From Palleniella intestinalis (GTDB lineage: Bacteria > Bacteroidota > Bacteroidia > Bacteroidales > Bacteroidaceae): a stretch of DNA of 64,000 bases. The translations under genes and the position numbers were made by a program. Below, piece by piece: positions 38,027 to 47,300 of this stretch. The notes below the pieces were generated by a model. That model worked only from the letters and a program-made list of their open reading frames with translations. It was not told the origin of the DNA and searched no databases. How positions within the stretch are numbered: the first letter of the stretch is position 1; each line of letters opens with the position of its first letter. The stretch is from contig NZ_JABKKG010000006.1 of NCBI RefSeq assembly GCF_013166595.1, forward strand, positions 1-64,000, in the 5' to 3' direction.

Positions 38027-38389
38027 ATGAAACGTGACATAATCATCATAGAGGACAAGGCGATCAGCGTAACCGGTAACGACGTGTGGATGACCGCAAC
38101 CGAAATCGCCGGACTGTTCCACGCGGGAGTTCCGTCAGTGAACGCCGCCATCAAAGCCGTCCGCAAGTCGGACGTGCTGAACGACTACGAGGTGTGCCGC
38201 TATATGCAGCTTGAAAACGGACTGTACGCGGATGTGTATGCGATTGAAATCATCATCCCCATTGCTTTCAGGCTGAACACCTACAACACCCACCTGTTCC
38301 GCACATGGCTGGTAGGCAAGGCTCTCTCACAAGAGAAGCGGCAGGCATACGTCATGTTCTTCCCAAACGGGAACATCGGGTACAGTTGA
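38027..38389 (+). CDS. Small RhuM-like element protein
   Basis: The product has 120 residues starting MKRDIIIIEDKAISVTGNDVW, 11 nt after the integrase stop. MTATEIAGLFHAGVPSVNAAIKAV reads as a helix-turn-helix, and ADVYAIEIIIPIAFRLNTY with LFRTWLVGKAL parallels the RhuM-type N-terminal domain. It is probably a DNA-binding accessory protein of the element; its role is unproven. An open frame to 37784 overlaps the integrase and is rejected. A terminator follows. Confidence 0.7.
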   Translation: MKRDIIIIEDKAISVTGNDVWMTATEIAGLFHAGVPSVNAAIKAVRKSDVLNDYEVCRYMQLENGLYADVYAIEIIIPIAFRLNTYNTHLFRTWLVGKALSQEKRQAYVMFFPNGNIGYS

Positions 38390-38412
38390 GATATAAAGAA
38401 AAATAGGACAAA

Positions 38413-38457
38413 GGAAACGGGCGACACCATTTTGAAGTGCCGCCCGTTTCCTTTTTT
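38413..38457. terminator. Bidirectional terminator
   Basis: Arms 38413-38423 and 38441-38451 pair perfectly (GGAAACGGGCG) and T6 follows. It separates the plus-strand integrase unit from the minus-strand HTH pair. Confidence 0.88.
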
Positions 38458-38466
38458 CATATCGCC

Positions 38467-38769
38467 CTATCTGATAGGTCTGCGGTAGTTCGTTTCCAGC
38501 ACCTCACGCAGACCAGATTCCGGGTAAAGCACCTTCCCGCCCAAAAGGATAAAGGGAAGCACGCGGTTGTTCCTGTATTCCTGCAAGGTGCGGCGGCTCA
38601 CGCGGAGTAGTTCGGACACCTCCTTGTCCGTCAGGTAACGCTCCCCGTCCAGCGGAGGGCTGTAACTCTCCAGAAATGCGGAAAGCCATTTCGAGTTTTT
38701 CTGCACGTTCTGCAACAGCACGGTCACATCTTCCGTGTCCATCGTGATTACATTGTTCTCCTCGTTCAT
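38467..38769 (-). CDS. Helix-turn-helix (excisionase/MerR-like) protein
   Basis: The product has 100 residues. Residues 43-90 contain DGERYLTDKEVSELLRVSRR followed by TLQEYRNNRVLPF, the HTH_17 winged helix seen in excisionases and in the Xis2c/Xis2d proteins of CTnDOT. It forms a minus-strand pair with the upstream HTH gene, 30 nt away. Probable role: bending DNA at the element ends, or regulation. Confidence 0.75.
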   Translation of the reverse strand: MNEENNVITMDTEDVTVLLQNVQKNSKWLSAFLESYSPPLDGERYLTDKEVSELLRVSRRTLQEYRNNRVLPFILLGGKVLYPESGLREVLETNYRRPIR

Positions 38770-38799
38770 TCTGCATCGGATTTTAAGGTGAACACTCGA

Positions 38800-39099
38800 T
38801 TAACGGTCTGCGGGGTAAATCGTGCCGACCAGCGGAATGACCCTTTTCACGTCCTCCGGCTTGTAATAAAAACGGTAGCCGATCTGCGAGTGGCCGATGA
38901 AGCCACGGTCGCGCAGTTTCGCCAGCGTGCGGGGACAGATTCTCAACTGTCGGCAGACCTCTTCCCCGGTCAGCCATTTTGCAAGCCGCCTTTCATCGCC
39001 TTTGCGCTGCAAGGCGGCGACTTTCTCCACGAAAGCACCCATCTGTGCCATAATCCCGTCGAAAGTCTGTTTCTCGATAGATACTATTTCCATATTCAT
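38800..39099 (-). CDS. Helix-turn-helix (excisionase-like) protein
   Basis: The product has 99 residues starting MNMEIVSIEKQTFDGIMAQM. The HTH is in LTGEEVCRQLRICPRTLAKL, followed by an aromatic wing (IGYRFYYKPEDVKRV). Paralogous to its neighbours. TACCTTTG on the minus strand at 39125-39118 is a strong -7 element just upstream. The frame open to 39141 is less likely. Confidence 0.75.
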   Translation of the reverse strand: MNMEIVSIEKQTFDGIMAQMGAFVEKVAALQRKGDERRLAKWLTGEEVCRQLRICPRTLAKLRDRGFIGHSQIGYRFYYKPEDVKRVIPLVGTIYPADR

Positions 39100-39300
39100 G
39101 TCATTTAGAATTTGCCGCAAAGGTAACGACACGGCATACAAGACGTATCGTTTTCCGCTGAAAGGCCGCTTGTTGCGCCGTTTGACCGGGTTACGGAGCC
39201 ATCTTCCATAAAAATCTTGCGTGAGTCATGTAGTGAGTTGTTAATGCCCCCTTTGTTTATTCCCGAACTTTGCCGCAGAAACAAGAAAAAAGGACTGAAT

Positions 39301-39663
39301 ATGAAAGTGATAACAATGGAAAGTTCCGCCTACAAGGAGATGATGGCGCAGATTGCGGACATCGCCGGATACATCCGCGAGGCAAGGGACGAGAAGAAAC
39401 GGAAGCGGGAAACCGAAGACAAGCTGCTTGACACGGCGCAGGCGGCGAAGATGCTCAACGTGAGCAAGCGCACCATGCAGCGTATGCGCACCGACCACCG
39501 CATCGAGTATGTGGTGGTACGCGGAAGCTGCCGCTACCGCCTTTCCGAGATACTGCGGCTGCTGGAGGACAACACCGTAAGGAACGAGGAAGGGACAATA
39601 GACACCCTTTTCCACAACCATAGGCTGCGCACGGGCGGCAAACCAAAAGGAAGGAGGACATAG
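39301..39663 (+). CDS. Helix-turn-helix (excisionase-like) protein
   Basis: The product has 120 residues. An N-terminal helical segment with MESSAYKEMMAQIADIAGYI precedes the HTH in LLDTAQAAKMLNVSKRTMQR and the wing YVVVRGSCRYRLSEIL. It corresponds by order and type to the Xis2/orf3 genes of CTnDOT, which act with integrase in excision. It is divergent from the minus-strand pair and 3 nt upstream of the next HTH gene. Confidence 0.75.
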   Translation: MKVITMESSAYKEMMAQIADIAGYIREARDEKKRKRETEDKLLDTAQAAKMLNVSKRTMQRMRTDHRIEYVVVRGSCRYRLSEILRLLEDNTVRNEEGTIDTLFHNHRLRTGGKPKGRRT

Positions 39664-39666
39664 GTC

Positions 39667-40017
39667 ATGGAAATGCTCACACGAAACAATTTCGAGGGCT
39701 GGATGCAGAAGCTGATGGAACGGCTCGACCGTCAGGACGAACTTCTGCTGTCAATGAAGGCGGAGGGGCAACAGCCCACGCTTTCGGAAAGCGTCCGCCT
39801 TTTCGACAATCAGGACTTGTGCATGCTGCTCCAGATAAGCAAGCGCACGCTTCAACGCTACCGCAGCATCGGCGCGTTGCCCTACAAGACACTTGGGAAG
39901 AAGACCTATTACAGCGAGGAAGACGTGCTGACATTCCTTTCCAACCATGTCAAGGAGTTCAAAAAGGAAGATATAGCCTTCTACAAGGCTCGTATCCATA
40001 ATTTCTTTCATAAATAA
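39667..40017 (+). CDS. Helix-turn-helix (excisionase-like) protein
   Basis: The product has 116 residues starting MEMLTRNNFEGWMQKLMERL. The HTH is LFDNQDLCMLLQISKRTLQR and the wing is LPYKTLGKKTYYSEEDVLTF. It is the fourth such paralogue in 1.6 kb and probably part of the excision operon leading into the DUF3945 and topoisomerase genes. Which of the four corresponds to Xis2d cannot be told by eye. Confidence 0.75.
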   Translation: MEMLTRNNFEGWMQKLMERLDRQDELLLSMKAEGQQPTLSESVRLFDNQDLCMLLQISKRTLQRYRSIGALPYKTLGKKTYYSEEDVLTFLSNHVKEFKKEDIAFYKARIHNFFHK

Positions 40018-40037
40018 CCAATTAAAAACTTTTTCAA

Positions 40038-41603
40038 ATGGCAAAGAAAAAAGACGAAAAGGACGTGCTGGTGGTCCGTGACGAGAAGACGGGCGAGATC
40101 AGCGTGGTAGCCGGGCTGAACGCGGACGGCTCCCCCAAGCGCATCCCCGCGAAAGCGGAGAACGCGCAGGGTTTCCTGCAACTCGACCGACACGGCGACG
40201 CGCTGGATAACTTCTTCACCAACTTCTTCCGGCAGTGCAAGGAACCCAGCCGCTTCGGTTTCTATCGCATCGCGGCAGACCAAGCCGAGAATGTTCTGGA
40301 GGTAATCAGGCAACTTCTTGAAGACCCCGAAGGAAACAAGGAGATGCTCGCCCCTCACAAGGTGGACACCTCCGAATATGAGAAGAAGGTGCAGGAAGAA
40401 CAGGCGGCACAACAGACAGAAAAGCAAGAACATCAAAAACAAGAAAACATGGAACAACAGAAAGAACAGCAACAGGAAAGCCCGCAGCAGACGCAGGGCA
40501 GACAGGGCTACCAACCCATTGACGAGAGCAGAATCAACTGGCAGGAGCTGGAGGAAAAATGGGGCGTGAAGTATGACGACCTCAAACAGTCGGGCGACCT
40601 CACCAAGATGCTCAACTACGGCAAGTCCGACTTGGTGAAGGTCAAGCCCACCTTCGGCGGCGAATCATTCGAGCTGGACGCCCGCCTCTCCTTCAAAAAG
40701 GACGGCGAGGGAAACATCAGCCTCGTGCCGCACTTCATCCGCAAGGAGCAGAAACTGGACGAATACAAGGGACACAAGTTCACCGACGAGGAACGGAAAA
40801 GTCTGCGCGAGACGGGCAACCTCGGCAGGGTCGTGGACCTTGTGGACAAGGAAACGGGAGAAATCACGCCCTCCTTCATCAGCATCGACCGCAAGACTAA
40901 TGAAATCACGGACATCGCGGCAAGCAGGGTGCGCATCCCAAAGCGTATCGGCAAGACGGAAATCACCAAGCAGGAGCAGGATATGCTCCGCGCCGGACTG
41001 CCCGTGCGCGACAAGCTCATCGAGCGCAACGACGGCAGGAAGTTCGTCACCACCCTGCAAGTGAACGTGGAGCAGCGCGGCGTGGAGTTCGTGCCGGGAA
41101 CGGGCAAGTCACCCCGTACCGCACAGACGCAGGAAGCCAAGAGCGACACCTCGCAGAGCCAGACGCATGACGGTGGAAACGCCGCCAACACCACGAAGGA
41201 ACGCCGCAACACATGGACGAACGAGGACGGCAGCATCCGCCCCATCAGCAAATGGAGCGGCGTGAACTTCACCGAACAGCAGAAAGCCGACTATGTGGCG
41301 GGCAAGACCATCAAATTAGAGAACGTAACCGACAAGCAGGGCTTCCACGCCACCATGTACCTCAAGTTCAACCCGGAGAAGGGTCGCCCGTACCGCTACG
41401 ACACGAACCCCGACAACGCGCAGCAGGTAGCCCCGTCCAACGAGAGCCGCACACAGACGGCGGTGAACAACGAGGGCAAGACCAACGAGGCGACAAAGGA
41501 ACTGAAAGAGCCGTTGCAGAAGGGACAGACCGCCCCGAAGAACGAGAACCAGCAACGGCAGCAGGACAAGCCGAAGAAAAACAACAAGGGCATGAAGATG
41601 TAA
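40038..41603 (+). CDS. DUF4099/DUF3945-type element protein
   Basis: The product has 521 residues with no membrane segment. An N-terminal domain to about 115 is followed by a Gln/Glu-rich linker (120-150), a DUF4099-like stretch (INWQELEEKWGVKYDDLKQS), and DUF3945 repeats (HKFTDEERKSLRETGNLGRV and FTEQQKADYVAGKTIKLENV). The C-terminus is low-complexity and basic. Such proteins are common next to topB in Bacteroides conjugative transposons; their function is not established. It is 62 nt upstream of the topoisomerase gene. Confidence 0.8.
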   Translation: MAKKKDEKDVLVVRDEKTGEISVVAGLNADGSPKRIPAKAENAQGFLQLDRHGDALDNFFTNFFRQCKEPSRFGFYRIAADQAENVLEVIRQLLEDPEGNKEMLAPHKVDTSEYEKKVQEEQAAQQTEKQEHQKQENMEQQKEQQQESPQQTQGRQGYQPIDESRINWQELEEKWGVKYDDLKQSGDLTKMLNYGKSDLVKVKPTFGGESFELDARLSFKKDGEGNISLVPHFIRKEQKLDEYKGHKFTDEERKSLRETGNLGRVVDLVDKETGEITPSFISIDRKTNEITDIAASRVRIPKRIGKTEITKQEQDMLRAGLPVRDKLIERNDGRKFVTTLQVNVEQRGVEFVPGTGKSPRTAQTQEAKSDTSQSQTHDGGNAANTTKERRNTWTNEDGSIRPISKWSGVNFTEQQKADYVAGKTIKLENVTDKQGFHATMYLKFNPEKGRPYRYDTNPDNAQQVAPSNESRTQTAVNNEGKTNEATKELKEPLQKGQTAPKNENQQRQQDKPKKNNKGMKM

Positions 41604-41665
41604 ATCCGTGTCCGCCACTAAATCCAATCCAAAGTAAAAAAAGTAATCATTAAAAAAGAAAAAGC

Positions 41666-43753
41666 ATGAAGACAATCATTGCAGAAAAGCCCTCCGTGGC
41701 ACGTGAAATCGCCCGCATCGTGGGCGCGACAAAGAGAGAGGAAGGATATTTCGAGGGAGGCGGCTATTTCGTTACATGGGCATTCGGACACCTCGTACAG
41801 CCTGCCATGCCCGACGGCTACGGCGTGCGCGGATTCGTCCGTGACAACCTCCCGATTATCCCCGACACCTTCACGCTCGTCCCCCGTCAGGTCAGGACGG
41901 AGAAGGGCTACAAGCCCGACAGCGGCGTGGTGTCGCAAATCAAGACAGTCAAAAAGCTGTTCGACACAAGCGAACAGATCATCGTGGCAACCGATGCCGG
42001 GCGCGAGGGTGAACTGATTTTCCGATACCTCTACCACTACACGGGATGCACCACCCCGTTTGTGCGCCTGTGGATAAGCTCTCTTACCGACAAGGCTATC
42101 CGCGAGGGGCTGCGCAACCTCGAAGACGGCAGCAGGTACGACAACCTCTATCTCGCCGCCAAAGCGCGGAGCGAATCCGACTGGCTCGTGGGCATCAACG
42201 GCACTCAGGCGTTATCCATCGCCGCCGGACACGGCACATACTCCGTGGGACGGGTGCAGACCCCCACATTGGCGATGGTGTGTGAACGCTACTGGGAGAA
42301 CCGCCGCTTCACACCCGAAGCCTTCTGGCAACTGCATATCGCAACGGACGGTTGCGACGGTGAGGTCGTGAAATTCTCATCCTCCGAAAAATGGAAAGAG
42401 AAAGAGCCGGCGATGGAACTGTATAATAAGGTAAAGGCGGCAGGCTTCGCCACCGTCACAAAAGCCGAGCGCAAGGAGAAGACGGAGGAAACACCGCTCC
42501 TGTACGACCTGACCACACTCCAGAAGGAAGCCAACTCCAAGCACGGCTTCACGGCGGAACAGACGCTTGAAATCGCTCAGAAGCTCTACGAGAAGAAGTT
42601 GATAACCTATCCGAGAACGGGAAGCCGCTACATCCCCGAAGACGTGTTCGCCGAAATCCCCAAACTGCTCGCCTTCATCGGCACACTGCCCGAATGGGAA
42701 GGCAAGGCAAAGGCGAAAGCCGTGCCGACACGCCGCAGCGTGGACGGCGGCAAGGTGACGGACCACCACGCCCTGCTCGTCACGGGCGAGAAGCCGCTCT
42801 TCCTCTCCAAAGAGGACAGCACCGTCTATCAGATGATTGCCGGGCGCATGATAGAGGCATTCTCCGAGAAATGCGTCAAGGACGTCACCAACGTCACGGC
42901 GGAATGTGCCGGAGTGGAGTTTGCCGTGAAAGGCAGCGTCATCAGGCAAGCCGGATGGCGTGCCGTCTATGGCGAGGACAAGGAGGAAACCACCATCCCC
43001 GGCTGGCAGGAAGGCGACACGCTCATGCTGAAAGGCTCGTCCATTACCGAAGGAAAGACCAAGCCGAAACCGCTGCACACCGAAGCCACCCTGCTATCCG
43101 CTATGGAAACCGCTGGCAAGGAAATCGAGGACGACGCACTGCGGCAGGCGATGAAGGACTGCGGCATCGGCACTCCCGCCACACGCGCCGCCATCATAGA
43201 AACGCTATTCAAGCGCGGATATGTGGAACGCTGCAAGAAGTCGCTCGTGCCTACCGAAAAGGGGCTTGCCCTCAACTCCGTCGTCAAGACGATGCGCATC
43301 GCCGATGTAGCCATGACGGGCGAATGGGAGAAGGAACTGGCACGCATCGAGCGCGGGGAACTGTCCGCCGACACCTTCCGCAAGGAGATAGAGGCGTACA
43401 CACGGGAGATCACCTCCGAACTCCTCTCGTGCGACAAGCTCTTCGGCAGCCGCGACTCCGGCTGCGCGTGTCCCAAGTGCGGCACTGGCAGGATGCGGTT
43501 CTACGGCAAGGTGGTACGCTGCGACAACACGGAGTGCGGGCTGCCCGTGTTCCGCCTGAAAGCGGGACGCACCCTGTCAGACGACGAAATCAAGGATCTG
43601 CTCACCGACGGGCATACCAAGCTGCTCAAAGGCTTCAAGAGCAAACAAGGCAAGAGTTTCGATGCCATTGTCGCCTTTGACGGGGAATATAACACGACTT
43701 TCGTGTTCCCGGAAAAGAAAAGCAAGGCTTCCTCTCCGAAGAAAAGGAAATAA
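41666..43753 (+). CDS. topB: Type IA DNA topoisomerase III (Exc/TopB of conjugative transposons)
   Basis: The product has 695 residues. Toprim opens MKTIIAEKPSVAREIARIVG and contains ATDAGREGELIFRY. The active-site Tyr is Tyr315 in LITYPRTGSRYIPED. A C-terminal zinc-ribbon-like segment has CACPKCGTGRMRFYGK and CDNTECG. In CTnDOT the homologous Exc is encoded in the excision operon and has topoisomerase activity. A terminator-like hairpin lies 79 nt downstream. Confidence 0.94.
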   Translation: MKTIIAEKPSVAREIARIVGATKREEGYFEGGGYFVTWAFGHLVQPAMPDGYGVRGFVRDNLPIIPDTFTLVPRQVRTEKGYKPDSGVVSQIKTVKKLFDTSEQIIVATDAGREGELIFRYLYHYTGCTTPFVRLWISSLTDKAIREGLRNLEDGSRYDNLYLAAKARSESDWLVGINGTQALSIAAGHGTYSVGRVQTPTLAMVCERYWENRRFTPEAFWQLHIATDGCDGEVVKFSSSEKWKEKEPAMELYNKVKAAGFATVTKAERKEKTEETPLLYDLTTLQKEANSKHGFTAEQTLEIAQKLYEKKLITYPRTGSRYIPEDVFAEIPKLLAFIGTLPEWEGKAKAKAVPTRRSVDGGKVTDHHALLVTGEKPLFLSKEDSTVYQMIAGRMIEAFSEKCVKDVTNVTAECAGVEFAVKGSVIRQAGWRAVYGEDKEETTIPGWQEGDTLMLKGSSITEGKTKPKPLHTEATLLSAMETAGKEIEDDALRQAMKDCGIGTPATRAAIIETLFKRGYVERCKKSLVPTEKGLALNSVVKTMRIADVAMTGEWEKELARIERGELSADTFRKEIEAYTREITSELLSCDKLFGSRDSGCACPKCGTGRMRFYGKVVRCDNTECGLPVFRLKAGRTLSDDEIKDLLTDGHTKLLKGFKSKQGKSFDAIVAFDGEYNTTFVFPEKKSKASSPKKRK

Positions 43754-43831
43754 TCACTAACTTTGCCACTTGTTCAGAGTAATGAATTGTTCTTCGATAC
43801 CGGATTACACTCATACTTTGGATTTAGTGGT

Positions 43832-43863
43832 GGCACTCGGAGGGATACCGAGTGCCTTTTTCT
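43832..43863 (+). terminator. Terminator-like hairpin after topB
   Basis: GGCACTCGG (43832-43840) pairs with CCGAGTGCC (43848-43856) around a 7-nt loop and is followed by T5. It lies upstream of the DUF1896 gene and may end the excision operon or attenuate the next unit. Confidence 0.8.
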
Positions 43864-43918
43864 TCCTTTTCTACAAGTAATTATCCCGTTAAATATCAAT
43901 CCACTAAAATCCAAAGTA

Positions 43919-44371
43919 ATGAACAACAAGAAAAGAAACGAGGGTCAGACCGACTTTTCCTATTACGGTCTGTACCTGCTGGACTACCTCCGCACGAACA
44001 AGTTTGAACAGGCTTCCGATGCCGCCTTCATTCGGGAACGCGCCGACCGTGCCGCCGAAACGTATGAGAAGGCACGGCTTGAAGGCTATCCCGCCGATGG
44101 TGCGCAAGAGCTGGCGATGGACACGCTGCTGCGCGGACTGCACTATTCCCGGTACGCCATCCTCCGCGAAGTGGTGGAAAACGAGTTCTCCGACGAAGTG
44201 CCGGAAGAGAAGCGTGAAGCCTTTATCCTGAAACTACTGCCGCTTGTCGGCAACGTGTTCTCCGTCTATGACCTTTCGGACGACAACTTCGCCCTGTCGC
44301 CCGACCATGACCTGCTCTACACAGAGCTGACGGGTGCAACCGTCCTTTATTTGGAGGAATATGGCATTTAA
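43919..44371 (+). CDS. DUF1896 family protein
   Basis: The product has 150 residues starting [55 protein letters not shown] and [19 protein letters not shown] match DUF1896, a small family found beside the large methylase-helicase gene in Bacteroides elements. The ATG at 43919 follows the terminator. It overlaps the next gene by 11 nt, suggesting coupled translation. Function unknown. Confidence 0.85.
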   Translation: MNNKKRNEGQTDFSYYGLYLLDYLRTNKFEQASDAAFIRERADRAAETYEKARLEGYPADGAQELAMDTLLRGLHYSRYAILREVVENEFSDEVPEEKREAFILKLLPLVGNVFSVYDLSDDNFALSPDHDLLYTELTGATVLYLEEYGI

Positions 44372-47300
44372 CCGTAAACAGAAGTTACGGGACAACATCG
44401 AGGCGATACGGACGGCATTCATCCTTGACAGGGAAAACAGGACAGCGACAACTGAAGAGCGTGCCATACTTCAAAGGTACTGCGGTTTCGGCGGTCTGAA
44501 ATGTATCCTGAACCCCGCGAAGGAACTGACGGATGCCGTCCGTTGGGCGAAATCCGACCTCGAACTGTTCGCCCCGACGGTGGAGCTGCACAGGCTCATC
44601 CGAGAGAACAGCAAGGACGAAACGGAGTACAAGCGGTTTGTGGATTCACTGAAAGCGTCCGTGCTTACCGCCTTCTACACCCCCAAAGAGATAACCGACA
44701 CCATCGCGGACGTGCTGGCGGATTACAGCGTCCGCCCCGCCCGTATGCTCGAACCGTCGGCAGGCGTCGGCGTGTTCGTGGACTCCGTGCTGCGGCACAG
44801 CCCCAGTGCGGATGTGATGGCTTTTGAGAAGGATCTGCTCACGGGTACAATCCTGCGGCATCTTTATCCCGACCAAAAGATGCGAACCTGCGGTTTTGAG
44901 AAAATCGAAAGACCGTTCAACAATTATTTTGACTTGGCGGTGTCCAACATACCGTTTGGCGACATCGCCGTGTTCGACCCTGAGTTTCAGCGTAGCGATT
45001 CCTTCGGCAGACGGTCGGCACAGAACGCCATCCACAACTATTTTTTCCTCAAAGGGCTGGATGCCGTGCGCGACGGCGGCATCGTGGCTTTCATCACCTC
45101 GCAGGGGGTGTTGAACAGCACCAAGACCTCCGTGCGTAACGAGATGTTCCGGCAGGCTCATCTGGTATCGGCGATACGCCTGCCCAACAACCTTTTCACG
45201 GACAATGCGGGCACAGAGGTGGGTAGTGACCTTATCGTGCTGCAAAAGGACCTGAAAAAGACGGAAATGTCGCAGGACGAGCGGTTGATGACCGTGATAC
45301 AGACGGACACGAAAACCGACCTGACCGACAACGCCTACTTCATCCACCACCCGGAACGCATCGTGCATACGACGGCGAAACTTGACACCGACCCCTACGG
45401 GAAGCCCGCTATGGTCTATCTGCACGAGGGCAAGACCGAAGGCATCGCCGGGGACTTGCGCCGTATGCTTGACGAGGATTTTCATTTCCGCCTTGTCATG
45501 CGCCTGTATTCGGGTTCAATCCAACGGTCAAGAATGGAAGAAAAGGTTACCGTTCAAAAGGAGCCGGAACGTCCTGCGGTAACACAGGAAACGGTATTTT
45601 CACACACTGTTGAAACTCCGACGGAGAAACCACAACCCGTTGAAGAAAAGCCGGAGATAGAGCCACGTCCGAAATATTCCGACGGGGTGCAGCTATCATT
45701 ACTTGACCTTTGGGGAATGACGGAAGAAGTCAGCCAACAACCGAAAACCGCCAAAAAGAAAAAGACGGCGAAAAAGGCAGTTACGGCAAAGACCACTCCG
45801 CCCAAACCGAAAGCCACGGTTACGCCGACAGCACCAACTGCAAAAACCGTTGTGGAAAATAAGGAGGTGAAAGCGGAGAACACCGCCAAGCCTGCCGACC
45901 CGGACGACATCTACGCCACATTGGACTGGGAAACCAATCCTCCCATCAACGGTTTCTATGAGATGATGATGAACCTCACGCCGGAACGTCGGAAAGAACT
46001 TCGGGAGTTGGCAAGACAGCACAATGAGAAGCAGGTGGCAACGGAAAAGGCAGAGGTGAAAACCGCACCGGAAACTCCCCGTGAGCAACCACGGCAGGAG
46101 GAAACACAGCCGGAGGTCGCCGCAACACCAGTCGCCACTGACACACCGTCGGAGGCGGCATCCTCCCTTTTCCCCGAAATCGAGGCGGAGAAGCCGAAGG
46201 AGGAAGTCATAGACCTCTCGCCCCGTGCCTACCACCGCACACCGGAAATGCACCTGCGTGAAGGGTCGCTGGTGGCTGACAGGTCGCGTAGTACCGTCGG
46301 CTACCTGAAAGACATCACGCCCTACGGCGCGACATTCCAGCCGCTTGACCTGAAAGGCTACCAGAAGGAAAAGGCGTTGCTGTATGTGTCGCTGCGCGAT
46401 GCCTACGAGCGTCTGTACCGCTATGAATCGAACAGTCAAGAGGAAAATGTACCGTGGCGTGAGCATCTGAACACCTGTTACGACGAGTTCGTCATGCGCT
46501 ACGGCAACCTCAACGCCAAGCAGAATGTGAAGCTGGTGATGATGGACGCAGGCGGGCGTGACATCCTTTCGCTGGAACGGGCGGAGAACGGAAAGTTCGT
46601 CAAGGCGGACATCTTCGAGCGTCCCGTTTCCTTCTCGGTGGAGAACCATGCCAATGTTGGCACTCCCGAAGAAGCCCTGTCCGCATCGCTCAACAAGTTC
46701 GGCACGGTCAATCTCGACTATATGCGTGAGATAACCGACAGCACGGCGGAGGATTTGCTCACAGCCCTGCAAGGGCGCATCTACTACAATCCGCTCGTGA
46801 CCGGTTACGAGATAAAAGACCGATTCATCGCCGGGAACGTGATAGAAAAGGCGGAACGCATAGAGGTTTGGATGGATAACAATCCCGAAAATGAGCGTAT
46901 GCCGGAGGTCAAACAGGCGTTGGAGGCACTGAAAGACGCCGAACCGCCGCGCATCGCCTTCGAGGATCTGGACTTCAACTTCGGGGAACGCTGGATTCCG
47001 ACAGGTGTCTATTCCGCCTACATGAGCCATTTTTACAGCACGGACGTGAAAATTGCTTACTCTCCGACTTTGGATGAGTTCTCGGTGGCTTGCAGCCACA
47101 AGAATTTCAAGATATGGGACGAATTCTGCGTGAAGGGCTATTACCGCAGTTACGACGGCATGAGCCTTTTGAAACACGCCCTGCACAACACCTGCCCCGA
47201 CATGATGAAGTCCATCGGCAAGGATGAGCATGGCAACGACATCAAGGTGCGCGACAGCGAGGGCATACAGCTCGCCAACGCCAAGATTGACGAGATACGA

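Noticed and set aside
45699..47231. 510-codon minus-strand frame inside the methylase-helicase gene (and other long frames there)
   Set aside because: Long antisense frames are expected in G+C-rich coding DNA; the translation is low-complexity His/Val-rich with no motif.
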